Shown piece by piece: positions 38,325 through 46,511 of a stretch of DNA of 64,000 nucleotides. Both the position numbers and the translations under genes were made by a program. A model generated the notes under the pieces. It did no database searches, was not told where the DNA came from, and was given only the letters and a program-made list of their open reading frames with translations. Numbering within the stretch: the first letter of the stretch is position 1; each line of letters begins with the position of its first letter. Source of the stretch: Aequorivita sp. CIP111184 (GTDB taxonomy: Bacteria > Bacteroidota > Bacteroidia > Flavobacteriales > Flavobacteriaceae); assembly GCF_900489465.1 (NCBI RefSeq), contig NZ_UEFQ01000013.1, forward strand, positions 62,001 to 126,000, given 5' to 3'.

Positions 38325-39260
38325 ATGAAGAATTTCAAATACATGCTGGGAAGTTTTTTAATCCTTACGATATACTCCTGCGAAGAGGTGCTTTTCGAGC
38401 AGGATATTAGTGGTGAAACGGTAACGCTAATCGCCCCGGCCAACAATACCGAGATAGAGGCTAATTCGGTTCGTTTTAACTGGGAATCTTTAGAAGGAGC
38501 CACCAATTATGAAATCCAGATAGCCACTCCGAATTTTGCAAACGCGAACCAATTGGTTCTTAATACCGTCACAGATTCCACATTCTATCAGGTTGAACTG
38601 ATAGAAAATGAATACGAGTGGCGAGTACGGGCACAAAACAGCGGATACGTTACGGCCTACTCATCCGCAAAGTTCAGCGTAATACCCATTACGAACTTTT
38701 CAAACAATACCGTAATATTGCTTTCTCCTGCAAACGGTCTTATTACTAATGAAGATTCCTTTAACTTAAAATGGGAAGAAGTGCTGGAAGCTACCCAATA
38801 TAGAATTCAAATACTGGATGAGAATGGCGAGCCTATCCAAAGCGAGACAACCAACGACACAAATCTGGATATTACTTTTCCTGAGGGAAGTTTGCAATGG
38901 CAGGTACGTGCTGAAAAGGATAATGAATTTACCCTATATTCCTCAAGAAATATCCTAGTAGACAGGACCCCTCCAAATATTCCCACCCTGACTGCACCCA
39001 CTGATGAACAGATACTCACCAATCCCTTGGTCTCTTTCAACTGGACACGTACTTTAATAGAAGGCAGTGTGGAATTTGATAGTATCTATGTTTATCGCAA
39101 CCTTACCCTTACCGATCTGGTATTAAAGGATGAAGTTACGGCTCCCTATGAAACCACCTTGGTTACCAATGAGACCTATTACTGGTATATGAAAGCCTTT
39201 GACGAAGCCGGAAATGAAAGTGATGACAGCACTGTCTTTAGCTTTACAATCAACGAATAG
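38325..39260 (+). CDS. lipoprotein with three fibronectin III/Ig-like domains
   Basis: A 311-residue protein with lipoprotein signal (MKNFKYMLGSFLILTIYSC) and three similar beta-sandwich modules of about 90 residues, each with the pattern 'L.(S/A)PANG..I....v.f.W......a..Y.iQI' (starting near residues 38, 128 and 222). This is the common Bacteroidota Ig/FnIII-like surface module, used for protein-protein or glycan binding. It starts at the base after the preceding stop codon and is followed two bases later by the GspC-like gene. It may help to anchor the secreted Rhs proteins or present the secretin at the cell surface. Confidence 0.75.
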   Translation: MKNFKYMLGSFLILTIYSCEEVLFEQDISGETVTLIAPANNTEIEANSVRFNWESLEGATNYEIQIATPNFANANQLVLNTVTDSTFYQVELIENEYEWRVRAQNSGYVTAYSSAKFSVIPITNFSNNTVILLSPANGLITNEDSFNLKWEEVLEATQYRIQILDENGEPIQSETTNDTNLDITFPEGSLQWQVRAEKDNEFTLYSSRNILVDRTPPNIPTLTAPTDEQILTNPLVSFNWTRTLIEGSVEFDSIYVYRNLTLTDLVLKDEVTAPYETTLVTNETYYWYMKAFDEAGNESDDSTVFSFTINE

Positions 39261-39262
39261 TT

Positions 39263-39730
39263 TTGAAAGGCAACAAAAACATAAAGATACTCTTGCCAGT
39301 AGTAATTGTTATCTGGGGGTTTTTGATCTATAAGATTGTCGATGCCTTCAGTTCAGAGAGCATCGATATTGCAAAAACACAGAAAGCAAACTTCAAACCT
39401 CCCAAGGGAATCCAAAAAGATACATTTTCGCTGGTTCCCGTTGAAACCGATCCCTTTTTGGGAACAGTATATGCAAAATCAAAGCCCACTACCCAAAACG
39501 CAAATTCTCCACATAAACCAAAAAACGAAAAGCAATGGCCATCCATAGGATACTTTGGGATCGTGGCCGATAAAAAATTCACTTCCAGCGTCTATATTGT
39601 CAGTATAAATGGCCAGCAATTTTTATTAAAAAAAGGGGATACCCTCCAAAAACTTAAAATAATCAAAGGCTCGGAAGAGAATATCTTTATCCGCTATGAA
39701 GGGCAGACCAAAGAATTTCCCATAATGTGA
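39263..39730 (+). CDS. GspC/PilP-like inner-membrane protein
   Basis: A 155-residue protein with one N-terminal membrane helix (about 9-28), a Pro/Lys/Asn-rich linker (about 45-90) with the PilP/GspC-like 'ETDPFLGTVY', and a C-terminal HR-type beta domain ('YFGIVADKKFTSSVYIVSINGQQFLLKKGDTLQKLKII'). GspC links the inner-membrane platform to the secretin N0 domain. The only possible start in frame is TTG at 39263. No ATG occurs before the end. It overlaps the next gene by four bases. Confidence 0.72.
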   Translation: MKGNKNIKILLPVVIVIWGFLIYKIVDAFSSESIDIAKTQKANFKPPKGIQKDTFSLVPVETDPFLGTVYAKSKPTTQNANSPHKPKNEKQWPSIGYFGIVADKKFTSSVYIVSINGQQFLLKKGDTLQKLKIIKGSEENIFIRYEGQTKEFPIM

Positions 39731-40995
39731 TACGACCCAGAAAAATAAGAGCCTCCGCGATGCAGTTCGCTATATTGGTCGCTACCATTATCGCTATACT
39801 CTTGGGCTCATTTTTGACCCTTTCCCAGACCCACCTTTTTTTCAATACCCAGTCAAGAATTTTGGGAAATGTAATCGATAATGCCAATGCGGGAATTCAT
39901 TATTCCTTAAAGAAGGAACACTTAATCGCGGATTCCATTTCAATAGAGAATGATATTTATACCACAAGGATCAAAAAAGCCAGTTGGGGCGGGTATTTAA
40001 AGATTAATAGTACTGCTTTGGCAAAGACCAAAAGTTTCTCCAAGATAGCATTGACGGGTAGTAAGGTTTCCGATCCTGCGCTCGGCATCTATCTATCTGA
40101 AAGTAAGCTTCCCTTGGTACTTGTCGGCAATACGGTAATTGAGGGCGATGCCTATGTTTCTGATTTCGGCATAAAACCTGGTATTATCTCCGGTCATTAC
40201 TACAATGGCAAGGAACTGGTAAGGGGAAATATCAGTTCAGGAAAAGGGTCTCTTCCAGAACTAGACCCAGTCTGGGTGAACGACATTAGAAGATTGCAAG
40301 AGTATGTTCCTTTCAATTTAGATGAAGTGATAGAGCGGGAAGCCATCAATAAAAACTCTTTTTTTGAAAATACACATTTTGTGTACGATGAAAATAAGAT
40401 TACTCTTAACGAAACCTATATAGGAAACATTATCATCAAGAGCGTAACGGAAGTAGTAGTAACCAATATTGCACAATTGACAGATGTTGTGGTAATAGCA
40501 CCCAAGATTACCATTGAAGAAGGGTTTGCTGGAAGCGCCTCCTTTATTGCCGAGGAAAGAATTTCTCTTGCCGAAAACGTACAATTAGACTATCCCTCGT
40601 CATTGATATTAGTTAATACTAAAAATGATGAAAACATACCTGTTCAAAAAGGAGAAGAACCAATTTTTATTGCCGACAATTCCATTATTGAAGGAACGGT
40701 CATCTATTTAGATGAACGAAAGGAAAAGACAGATAACAGTATGAATTCTTTTACTCATGTAGCAATTGCGCCAATGGGAACAGTTAATGGATATGTATAT
40801 TGCCAAGGGAACGTGGAGCTGATGGGAACGGTAATAGGTGCTATTTATGCAAACCGTTTTTTGGCAAGGGAATTCGGTTCGGTCTATATTAACCACATCT
40901 ATAACGGAAAAGTATGGGGGCGAGACATTGACCCTGCATTCGGAGGGCTTCCATTTAAGGATTCCGATAAAGCAATCGTAAAATGGTTATATTGA
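39727..40995 (+). CDS. GspK-like large minor pseudopilin with beta-solenoid domain
   Basis: A 422-residue protein. The N-terminus 'RPRKIRASAMQFAILVATIIAILLGSFLTL' looks like a prepilin whose cleavage region lacks the +5 Glu, as in GspK/PilX-type proteins. The body has repeated short hydrophobic strands ('LVLVGNTVIEGDAYVSD', 'EVVVTNIAQLTDVVVIAPKITIEEGF', 'MGTVNGYVYCQGNVELMGTVIGAIYA'), the pattern of a bactofilin/polymer-forming-type beta-solenoid, not expected in a classical GspK. The start GTG at 39727 overlaps the preceding TGA. It is probably the tip of the pseudopilus and may contact the substrate. Confidence 0.65.
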   Translation: MIRPRKIRASAMQFAILVATIIAILLGSFLTLSQTHLFFNTQSRILGNVIDNANAGIHYSLKKEHLIADSISIENDIYTTRIKKASWGGYLKINSTALAKTKSFSKIALTGSKVSDPALGIYLSESKLPLVLVGNTVIEGDAYVSDFGIKPGIISGHYYNGKELVRGNISSGKGSLPELDPVWVNDIRRLQEYVPFNLDEVIEREAINKNSFFENTHFVYDENKITLNETYIGNIIIKSVTEVVVTNIAQLTDVVVIAPKITIEEGFAGSASFIAEERISLAENVQLDYPSSLILVNTKNDENIPVQKGEEPIFIADNSIIEGTVIYLDERKEKTDNSMNSFTHVAIAPMGTVNGYVYCQGNVELMGTVIGAIYANRFLAREFGSVYINHIYNGKVWGRDIDPAFGGLPFKDSDKAIVKWLY

Positions 40996-41300
40996 AAAAA
41001 ATACGATCGGCCACACTTGTGGAAACAATGGTCGCCTCGGTGATCATTGTCATCGTTTTTTTGATAGCCAGTCTCAGCCTAAATAATATATTTCGGGGTA
41101 CTATCAATTCAGATGACGCGACACTTCGGAACCGGATCAATGAACTGACCTATTTTGTCAGCAACGAAAAAGTAAAAGTTCCCTTTTATGAAGATACTCC
41201 GCTGTGGGATATTGCCATAGAAACCCAAGAAGGAGAGAATGTGATGGAAGTGTTGAACAAAAAGAACAGAAAAGAAATAAGGATAAAACTTGCTGAATGA
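40983..41300 (+). CDS. minor pseudopilin (GspI/GspH-like)
   Basis: A 105-residue prepilin-like protein: leader MVILKKIRS, then ATLVETMVASVIIVIVFLIASLSL with Glu at +5 and a hydrophobic helix, then a short soluble part. The residue before cleavage is Ser and the first mature residue Ala, both uncommon. The ATG overlaps the end of the upstream gene by 13 nt, and its own end overlaps the next pseudopilin by 4 nt (ATGA), so translation is coupled. Probably a minor pseudopilus subunit. Confidence 0.78.
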   Translation: MVILKKIRSATLVETMVASVIIVIVFLIASLSLNNIFRGTINSDDATLRNRINELTYFVSNEKVKVPFYEDTPLWDIAIETQEGENVMEVLNKKNRKEIRIKLAE

Positions 41301-41770
41301 GATTCCAAAAGAAAATACCAGCTTTTACCCTTACTGAAATGCTTGTTGTTTTGGCCATTACGGCAATCATTGCAGGGCTTGCTTTTGCTATCATTACCCT
41401 GTTTACCAAAAATATGCAAAGTATAGAAAATAATTACAGTAAGGGAACCGAGCGCAATTTGTTCACGGACCAACTGACCGTTGATTTTAATAGGTACCAT
41501 ACTATTGGTTATAATCCATTGGGCAGGGAAATCATCTTCAAAAATCCCTTGGATTCGGTCAGGTATCTTTGGGAAGAAAATTGGGTGCTACGGGGAACGG
41601 ATACCGTACTAGATTTACCGACAGATCTTGAACTATATAATTCAGGGGGAAAAGTTGAAGCCGGAAATACGGATGCCATAAAAATCAGGTTTGGGGAAAA
41701 GGAAGAAGATTTTATATTTATCTTTCGAAGCAAGGATTCATACAGCCATATAATAGAGAATGGGGATTAA
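41297..41770 (+). CDS. minor pseudopilin (GspJ-like)
   Basis: A 157-residue protein with leader MRFQKKIPA, cleavage motif FTLTEMLVVLAITAIIAGLAFAII (Glu at +5) and a C-terminal domain ('EGTERNLFTDQLTVDFNRY' region through 'KEEDFIFIFRSKDSYSH') like that of GspJ-type minor pseudopilins. The -1 residue is Ala. It overlaps gspF by 11 nt. Together with the GspG-, GspI- and GspK-like proteins it completes a pseudopilus set. Confidence 0.82.
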   Translation: MRFQKKIPAFTLTEMLVVLAITAIIAGLAFAIITLFTKNMQSIENNYSKGTERNLFTDQLTVDFNRYHTIGYNPLGREIIFKNPLDSVRYLWEENWVLRGTDTVLDLPTDLELYNSGGKVEAGNTDAIKIRFGEKEEDFIFIFRSKDSYSHIIENGD

Positions 41771-42890
41771 ATTTGAAAATATAACTTCAACCAAGAAAGT
41801 AGAAACCCAGATAAGCAAAACAAGTTTTCTGAATAGGGAGATATCGCTGTTCGGGAATTCTTTTTCAAACAAGGCCAAGGAGCAGTTCTATTCCGAGCTC
41901 AGCGTGCTACTCAATTCCGGGGTAAATCTAAAACGTGCCCTTGATCTAATCTCCGAGATGCAGAATAAACAGAAGGACAAAAAATTGATCGATGATATTT
42001 CAAACCAAATTGTAGCAGGGAGTTCATTATCGGAAGCATTACAAAGAAACAAGAACTTTACCCCATATGAATACCAAGCCGTAAAGATTGGGGAGCAAAC
42101 GGGACAACTAAACAAAATAACTAACGACCTTAGAGAATTCTTCAATCGAAAGACCGAACTGAGAAGACAGCTTATTTCATCGCTTTCCTATCCATTAATC
42201 GTTTTAATAACCGCCTGTGGCGTTGTGTTCTTTATGTTGCGGTATGTGGTTCCTATGTTCGTGGATATCTTTAAGCAGAACCGGGTAGAGCTGCCTTGGC
42301 TGACAAAGATCATTGTAAAACTTTCGGGGTTTGTGGTAAACAACGGTTGGATTGTTTTGATTTCAATCCTATTGATTATAATCCTGTTTAAAATCGTTTC
42401 CAAAAAGGAATGGTACTATCGGTTTATAGGCAATCTCCAAATAAAGATTCCCGTGATGGGCAATTATATTAAGAAAATCTACTTGATACAGTTTACGCAG
42501 GCAATGGCTCTGCTCACCAATGCCCGAATTCCAGTGGTCAGTGGAATTGCATTGGCGCGAGATATGATAAGGCTCTATCCGTTGGAAAAAACACTGGTGT
42601 CCGTAGAAAAGGATATTATCCAAGGAAAAAAGCTTTATGAGAGTTTCGCTGAGCATCCTTTCTACGACAAAAAACTCATTGCGCTTTTAAAAGTTGCGGA
42701 GGAGACCAACCAGACAGAATATATTTTCCAAAAGCTTTATGACCAATACAATCTTGAGATTAAATATCAGGGGCAGATTATATCAAACGTGCTTAATTTT
42801 TTGCTTACCTTGTTTGTGGGCCTTATCGTAGGAATAATTTTGGTTGCGATGTACCTGCCAATGTTTAAGCTGAGCAGTGTAATTGGCTAA
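41760..42890 (+). CDS. gspF: type II secretion inner-membrane platform protein GspF
   Basis: A 376-residue protein with two tandem GspF domains ('EQFYSELSVLLNSGVNLKRALDLI' around 35-60 and 'IQFTQAMALLTNARIPVVSGIALARDMI' around 240-270) and three membrane helices (about 145-170, 195-215, 345-370), the canonical PilC/GspF topology. It receives torque from the GspE ATPase encoded 24 kb away on the other strand. It ends three bases before the convergent recombinase gene. The ATG at 41760 is inside the end of the pseudopilin gene. Confidence 0.93.
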   Translation: MGIKFENITSTKKVETQISKTSFLNREISLFGNSFSNKAKEQFYSELSVLLNSGVNLKRALDLISEMQNKQKDKKLIDDISNQIVAGSSLSEALQRNKNFTPYEYQAVKIGEQTGQLNKITNDLREFFNRKTELRRQLISSLSYPLIVLITACGVVFFMLRYVVPMFVDIFKQNRVELPWLTKIIVKLSGFVVNNGWIVLISILLIIILFKIVSKKEWYYRFIGNLQIKIPVMGNYIKKIYLIQFTQAMALLTNARIPVVSGIALARDMIRLYPLEKTLVSVEKDIIQGKKLYESFAEHPFYDKKLIALLKVAEETNQTEYIFQKLYDQYNLEIKYQGQIISNVLNFLLTLFVGLIVGIILVAMYLPMFKLSSVIG

Positions 42891-42892
42891 AT

Positions 42893-43930
42893 TTAATAAT
42901 GATTTAATTTTTCGTGTACCTTATCGAGTTCTTTATCCATATATGATTGAGCATAATGAACATAGCGGTTAAATGAATTACTAGAGTAACTATGACCACT
43001 GATTTTTCTAACCATGTGTTCAGGCATCCCTAAAATTAATAAAGTGGTAATAGCGGTCCGTCTCATCATATGAGAACTCATTTTTTCATAAAACAATACT
43101 TGTTTTTTATTTTTAGTTGTTTGTGATTTCCCTCTTTTTTCCCTAGAAATCTCTATAGGATTTTTAAATCTGGCCTTTTCACCAATTAATTTTAAATGTT
43201 TGTTAAAATTGTATAGACTTATTAAATCAAAAACATTTTTTTTATTACTGATAGGACGATATTTCAGATAAATATTAACTGAATACTCTGAAAGTTTGAA
43301 AAGTGAATATTTTTTAGTTTTCTTGGATTTTATTCTTAAATACCATTGCTTATTTTCCAACTCAAAATTTTTATTTGTAAGCAAGCAAATATCCGAAAAT
43401 CGTAATCCCGTAGAGCACCCAAAAACAAAAATATCCTTTATCTTTTTTAAATTATCAGGCAGAGAACCTTCAAAATTTTTGTCGTGTATGAGAAATTTTA
43501 GCTGGTTTGGTGACAATACAAATATTTCTATTTCTTCACTTCTCACATAAAATAGTTTATGAAAATCACCTGTATTATAATACAAGCCCTCTTTAAGGTA
43601 ATTAAAAAAAGTCCGGATAATTTTCACATTAGTACCAACGTAGTTATCATGGCAACCTTTTTTATATAGAAAGTCCGTGAATTTTTTATAAAACTTTTTC
43701 CAATAATTCTTTTCAGATAAATACTCTCTTTTAGTCAGTCTTGAAGCATCACATATTCGTAATACAAAATCCTTTTTTTCATTGAAAACTATTAAATTTC
43801 TTAAAACAAATTTGTAGTTTTTAATAGTATCTCGTTTGTGTAATTCTCCGTTTTGTTTTAATCTTTTACCTATTTCAGTATCTCTAATAAATTTTTCAAA
43901 AAGAGGAATGAGTGGTTCTGCTTTTTTCAT
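42893..43930 (-). CDS. tyrosine recombinase/integrase
   Basis: A 345-residue phage-integrase-type protein. A SAM-like core-binding region lies at about 10-125 and the catalytic domain has Arg in 'GCSTGLRFSDICLL', 'HMMRRTAIT' (HxxR), 'GHSYSSNSFNRYVHY' with the nucleophile Tyr. It is very AT-rich and lysine-rich, distinct from the adjacent secretion genes. It is convergent with gspF and lies between the secretion operon and the array of orphan Rhs cassettes. It could mobilise the cassettes or be the remnant of an integrated element. No att site identified. Confidence 0.9.
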   Translation of the reverse strand: MKKAEPLIPLFEKFIRDTEIGKRLKQNGELHKRDTIKNYKFVLRNLIVFNEKKDFVLRICDASRLTKREYLSEKNYWKKFYKKFTDFLYKKGCHDNYVGTNVKIIRTFFNYLKEGLYYNTGDFHKLFYVRSEEIEIFVLSPNQLKFLIHDKNFEGSLPDNLKKIKDIFVFGCSTGLRFSDICLLTNKNFELENKQWYLRIKSKKTKKYSLFKLSEYSVNIYLKYRPISNKKNVFDLISLYNFNKHLKLIGEKARFKNPIEISREKRGKSQTTKNKKQVLFYEKMSSHMMRRTAITTLLILGMPEHMVRKISGHSYSSNSFNRYVHYAQSYMDKELDKVHEKLNHY

Positions 43931-44447
43931 TCGATAAAACCTTTTATTTTCAAAAATATAAGATTTTATATTGTTGATGAAAACTTAAACGTTTAAACAA
44001 AATTTTTAAATAGTCTATCTGGCTTTTAGATTAAGTTAAAATTTCTTTCTCAATAGCTTGTCTATAAGATTAGTAATCCTCAAGGTCAAAATTCACTCAA
44101 GGAAAACCATGCGTTATTTCCTTTCTTTTTTTAGAATCAGTATTTTTTTACAGGGTATCAAGCGCAGTTCTGGTAAATAGACGGCAGATAGTTTTCGGCA
44201 ACACAATTTTTCGGCAAAACGATTTTACCAAAACTTCAAAAAGCGATGGGAAATTTGTAAATAAATGTTATCTGAATCTGCTTATCTTTTAATGATATGG
44301 GTTTATATCTTATGGTATGGGAACTAAAATTAATCAATCTTCGGAATTTAAAAATAATAGACAGCTTCGAGCGACTCAAGGCATAACAATGACTAACACT
44401 TAATAAAAGTTTTTATCGATGCGTTTATAGCTAAACATAAGGTGTAA
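43931..44447. other. gene-free AT-rich interval
   Basis: About 515 bases between the recombinase and the end of cassette B. No credible ORF on either strand, no rRNA or tRNA, and no repeat shared with the rest of the window was recognised. The short related strings 'TTTTCGGCAACACAATTTTTCGGCAAAACGATTTT' near 44195 look like slipped duplication. Confidence 0.4.
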
Positions 44448-44473
44448 AAAAGCTACCTCTTACAGTAGCTTTT
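44448..44473 (-). terminator. intrinsic terminator of cassette B
   Basis: AAAAGCTAC pairs with GTAGCTTTT around an 8-nt loop. On the minus strand it is followed by a T6 run. It lies 31 nt after the stop of the cassette B immunity lipoprotein gene. Confidence 0.8.
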
Positions 44474-44503
44474 GTTTCAGCTTAATATTTTCTAAAATAT
44501 TTC

Positions 44504-45121
44504 TTATAGAGAGAAGGAGCTATATATTTCATTGGTCTTATTTTCCATAACATCTACCCTAAAGATGCCACGCTCTTTGCTTATGTAAAATTTATCAAAA
44601 GTATATCGGGGTGGTTCATCGTGGGGCATTTCATAGAAGCTTTCTATCTCAAATATTTTCTCATTGTCCTGTTCATAAATATTTATGATATCTAATTTTA
44701 GGGGTGATAGAAAAGTGTTTTTGACTTTTCTAGGATAATTGTAATCCTTTACTGAAAACAAAAAAAGAATATCATTAATTTTTGAATCATAAAATTCTCC
44801 AACAAATAACGAATCTTTTTTGATACCTAAGCAGAAATACGAATCCAAATAATCTTTAGATTTCAATATTATATTAATTTTTTGAAACTTAATCCCTTCG
44901 GAAGAATAACATGTATCCTTTTTGTAAGTTAAAGAAAATAAAATAGAATCTCCTTTTTTGCTTTTTAAGTTTTTTAAATTTTTTGATTTGGGAAAAATTA
45001 TATCTTCCTTACAATTAACCTGTCCTGTATTATTTTGACCACTTACTTCTTTTGATTGTTTAACGGAAAAATTACAAGAATAATTTACTAATACAAGTAT
45101 AATCAAAACTTTAATTCTCAT
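44504..45121 (-). CDS. putative immunity lipoprotein, cassette B
   Basis: A 205-residue protein with lipoprotein signal (MRIKVLIILVLVNYSC). The mature part is charged and beta-rich ('ILFSLTYKKDTCYSSEGIKFQKINIILKSKDYLDSYFCLGIKKDSLFVGEFYDSK'). It starts inside the last codons of the toxin ORF (11-nt overlap) and ends just before a terminator, so toxin and immunity form one unit. No family recognised. Membrane-anchored placement outside the cytoplasm suggests that the toxin acts in the periplasm or on the cell surface. Confidence 0.68.
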   Translation of the reverse strand: MRIKVLIILVLVNYSCNFSVKQSKEVSGQNNTGQVNCKEDIIFPKSKNLKNLKSKKGDSILFSLTYKKDTCYSSEGIKFQKINIILKSKDYLDSYFCLGIKKDSLFVGEFYDSKINDILFLFSVKDYNYPRKVKNTFLSPLKLDIINIYEQDNEKIFEIESFYEMPHDEPPRYTFDKFYISKERGIFRVDVMENKTNEIYSSFSL

Positions 45122-46025
45122 AACCCATTTGCTCTAAAGGTCCAACAATAATCTCAACTTTTTTGGCACTCCCAGCATTCTGTGAACCGAACATTAATCT
45201 GCCCATTTGTCCAAAGTCTGGAACTCCACCTATAAAAACACCGCCCATTTCGTACATCATGACATCTGAATTATAAAAATTTTCTATGGGATATGACATA
45301 AAGGGTGGGCCTTGGCGATTACCTGGCATATTATCAAACCTCCCGTTTTCTGATCCTCCAATGTGAAAATGTTGTGCATCGGGATTACTTTTTGTATTCT
45401 CTATCCCCAATGCCTCTTTAGCAAAAGCGTGTGCGTATATTTCGTGAAAAGCTGCTTCCAAATTAAAATGTGGTGAGTTGTTTTGCGTATCTATAGAAAT
45501 TAAGTAGTTGTCTCCAGGTTGTAATTGAGCACCGATAAAACTCTTCATATGATTATTATATTTGGCTTTATTTGCTTTACTCCAGCCGTTCATTCTAAAA
45601 TTAGCTTTGCTACTAGACCAAATAGTTTTTTTAGAGTAATTTCCTACATATGTAGTTACGCCACCCGCTCCTTGCGTAGATGCAGACGAAATGATAACGT
45701 GCTTATCCGGATTGTTAATAAAATAATCTATAGCACTTGCTCCAATTTCAGCACCCATTACTTTATTATATACTCTTAGCAAGCTGCCATCTGCTCCCAT
45801 TATATATACATAGCCTCCATCACTGTCAAAAGCACTTGAAGGTATATTTCCCATCCCGAGATAAGGACTATGATATTGTCTCATAGGGTCTGGTCTTTGC
45901 CATCTTCCGATTCTTGCATCCCAAAGCCGTAGCTCAAAAGCCTCCATCCCGGTCTCATTATCCTTTTCTTGTCCTTGGTAAGCGTACCTATAACTCCCTT
46001 GCACATTGCGGTTGGGCATGGGCAT
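45111..46025 (-). CDS. orphan Rhs cassette B: metallopeptidase-like toxin tip
   Basis: A 304-residue frame. The first 75 residues are the Rhs core (class 'GQEKDNETGMEAFELRLWDARIGRW'), then the tip. The tip contains 'HFNLEAAFHEIYAHAFAKEALG', an HExxxH arrangement with a downstream 'DAQHFHIGGSENGRFDN', consistent with a zinc peptidase of the M91-like kind. There is no signal peptide or YD scaffold, and the sequence upstream of the core is frameshifted, so this is a silent donor or a remnant. The ATG at 46025 falls inside the core and is unlikely to be a natural start. Confidence 0.7.
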   Translation of the reverse strand: MPMPNRNVQGSYRYAYQGQEKDNETGMEAFELRLWDARIGRWQRPDPMRQYHSPYLGMGNIPSSAFDSDGGYVYIMGADGSLLRVYNKVMGAEIGASAIDYFINNPDKHVIISSASTQGAGGVTTYVGNYSKKTIWSSSKANFRMNGWSKANKAKYNNHMKSFIGAQLQPGDNYLISIDTQNNSPHFNLEAAFHEIYAHAFAKEALGIENTKSNPDAQHFHIGGSENGRFDNMPGNRQGPPFMSYPIENFYNSDVMMYEMGGVFIGGVPDFGQMGRLMFGSQNAGSAKKVEIIVGPLEQMGYEN

Positions 46026-46115
46026 CCCGAAGGGATATAATTCTTGTAAGCAAGGATCAGCGTGGGGATGTCGCCCGCACTAAAATTGTCTAGGTAATAA
46101 ATGCCCTCCAATGAG
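46026..46115 (-). pseudogene. frameshifted Rhs remnant upstream of cassette B
   Basis: The minus strand reads '...YLDNFSAGDIPTLILAYKNY' and then passes out of frame relative to 'PFGMPMPNR'. Cassette E has the same junction in frame ('MLAYKDYYPFGMPMPNRN'). A one-base change at the AATTATATCCC junction explains it. Confidence 0.5.
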
Positions 46116-46193
46116 ATACCCCGTGATAATTCAGCTACGATAAAAGAAATATTTATCTTTATTAAAGGATTTGGATCTCGATATTAACCTAAT

Positions 46194-46511
46194 CTATGGA
46201 GAAAACCACTTCTTTTGTTCCGCAACTTCAATTAAATGTCTTATTTTCAGGGGGGGTTTTTGTATTAGTCGTTTTTCATAACTTATTTTCAAAAAATCAA
46301 TGAAACTTAATTCTTCAACAAAATATGAAAAAATATCAAAATCCTCGCTATTTTGTATTTCAAATTCCTCAAAAAAATCTGACATAAGTACGATAGCATC
46401 CATTCCGAAAAAACCATATTTATTTATTTCAGAATCTTTTTTTATTGGTTTTTGAATTCTATCGTTAAAAAATAATAAAATTTTTTCTTCCATAATATTT
46501 TCATTCTCCAT
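46194..46511 (-). CDS. DUF1493-like putative immunity protein, cassette C
   Basis: About 105 residues without a signal peptide. The layout 'DSEINKYGFFGMDAIVLMSDFFEEFEIQNSEDFDIFSYF...PPLKIRHLIEVAEQKKW' matches the DUF1493 pattern (acyl-carrier-like fold: 'i..dlGi.GdDa.elL..ff..F.vd...fd...yF......lt...L...a..g.W'). DUF1493 proteins occur next to polymorphic toxins. It overlaps the toxin stop codon by 11 nt when started at the ATG at 46511; the ATG at 46493 is an alternative. A cytoplasmic immunity protein implies a cytoplasmic target for toxin C. Confidence 0.68.
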   Translation of the reverse strand: MENENIMEEKILLFFNDRIQKPIKKDSEINKYGFFGMDAIVLMSDFFEEFEIQNSEDFDIFSYFVEELSFIDFLKISYEKRLIQKPPLKIRHLIEVAEQKKWFSP

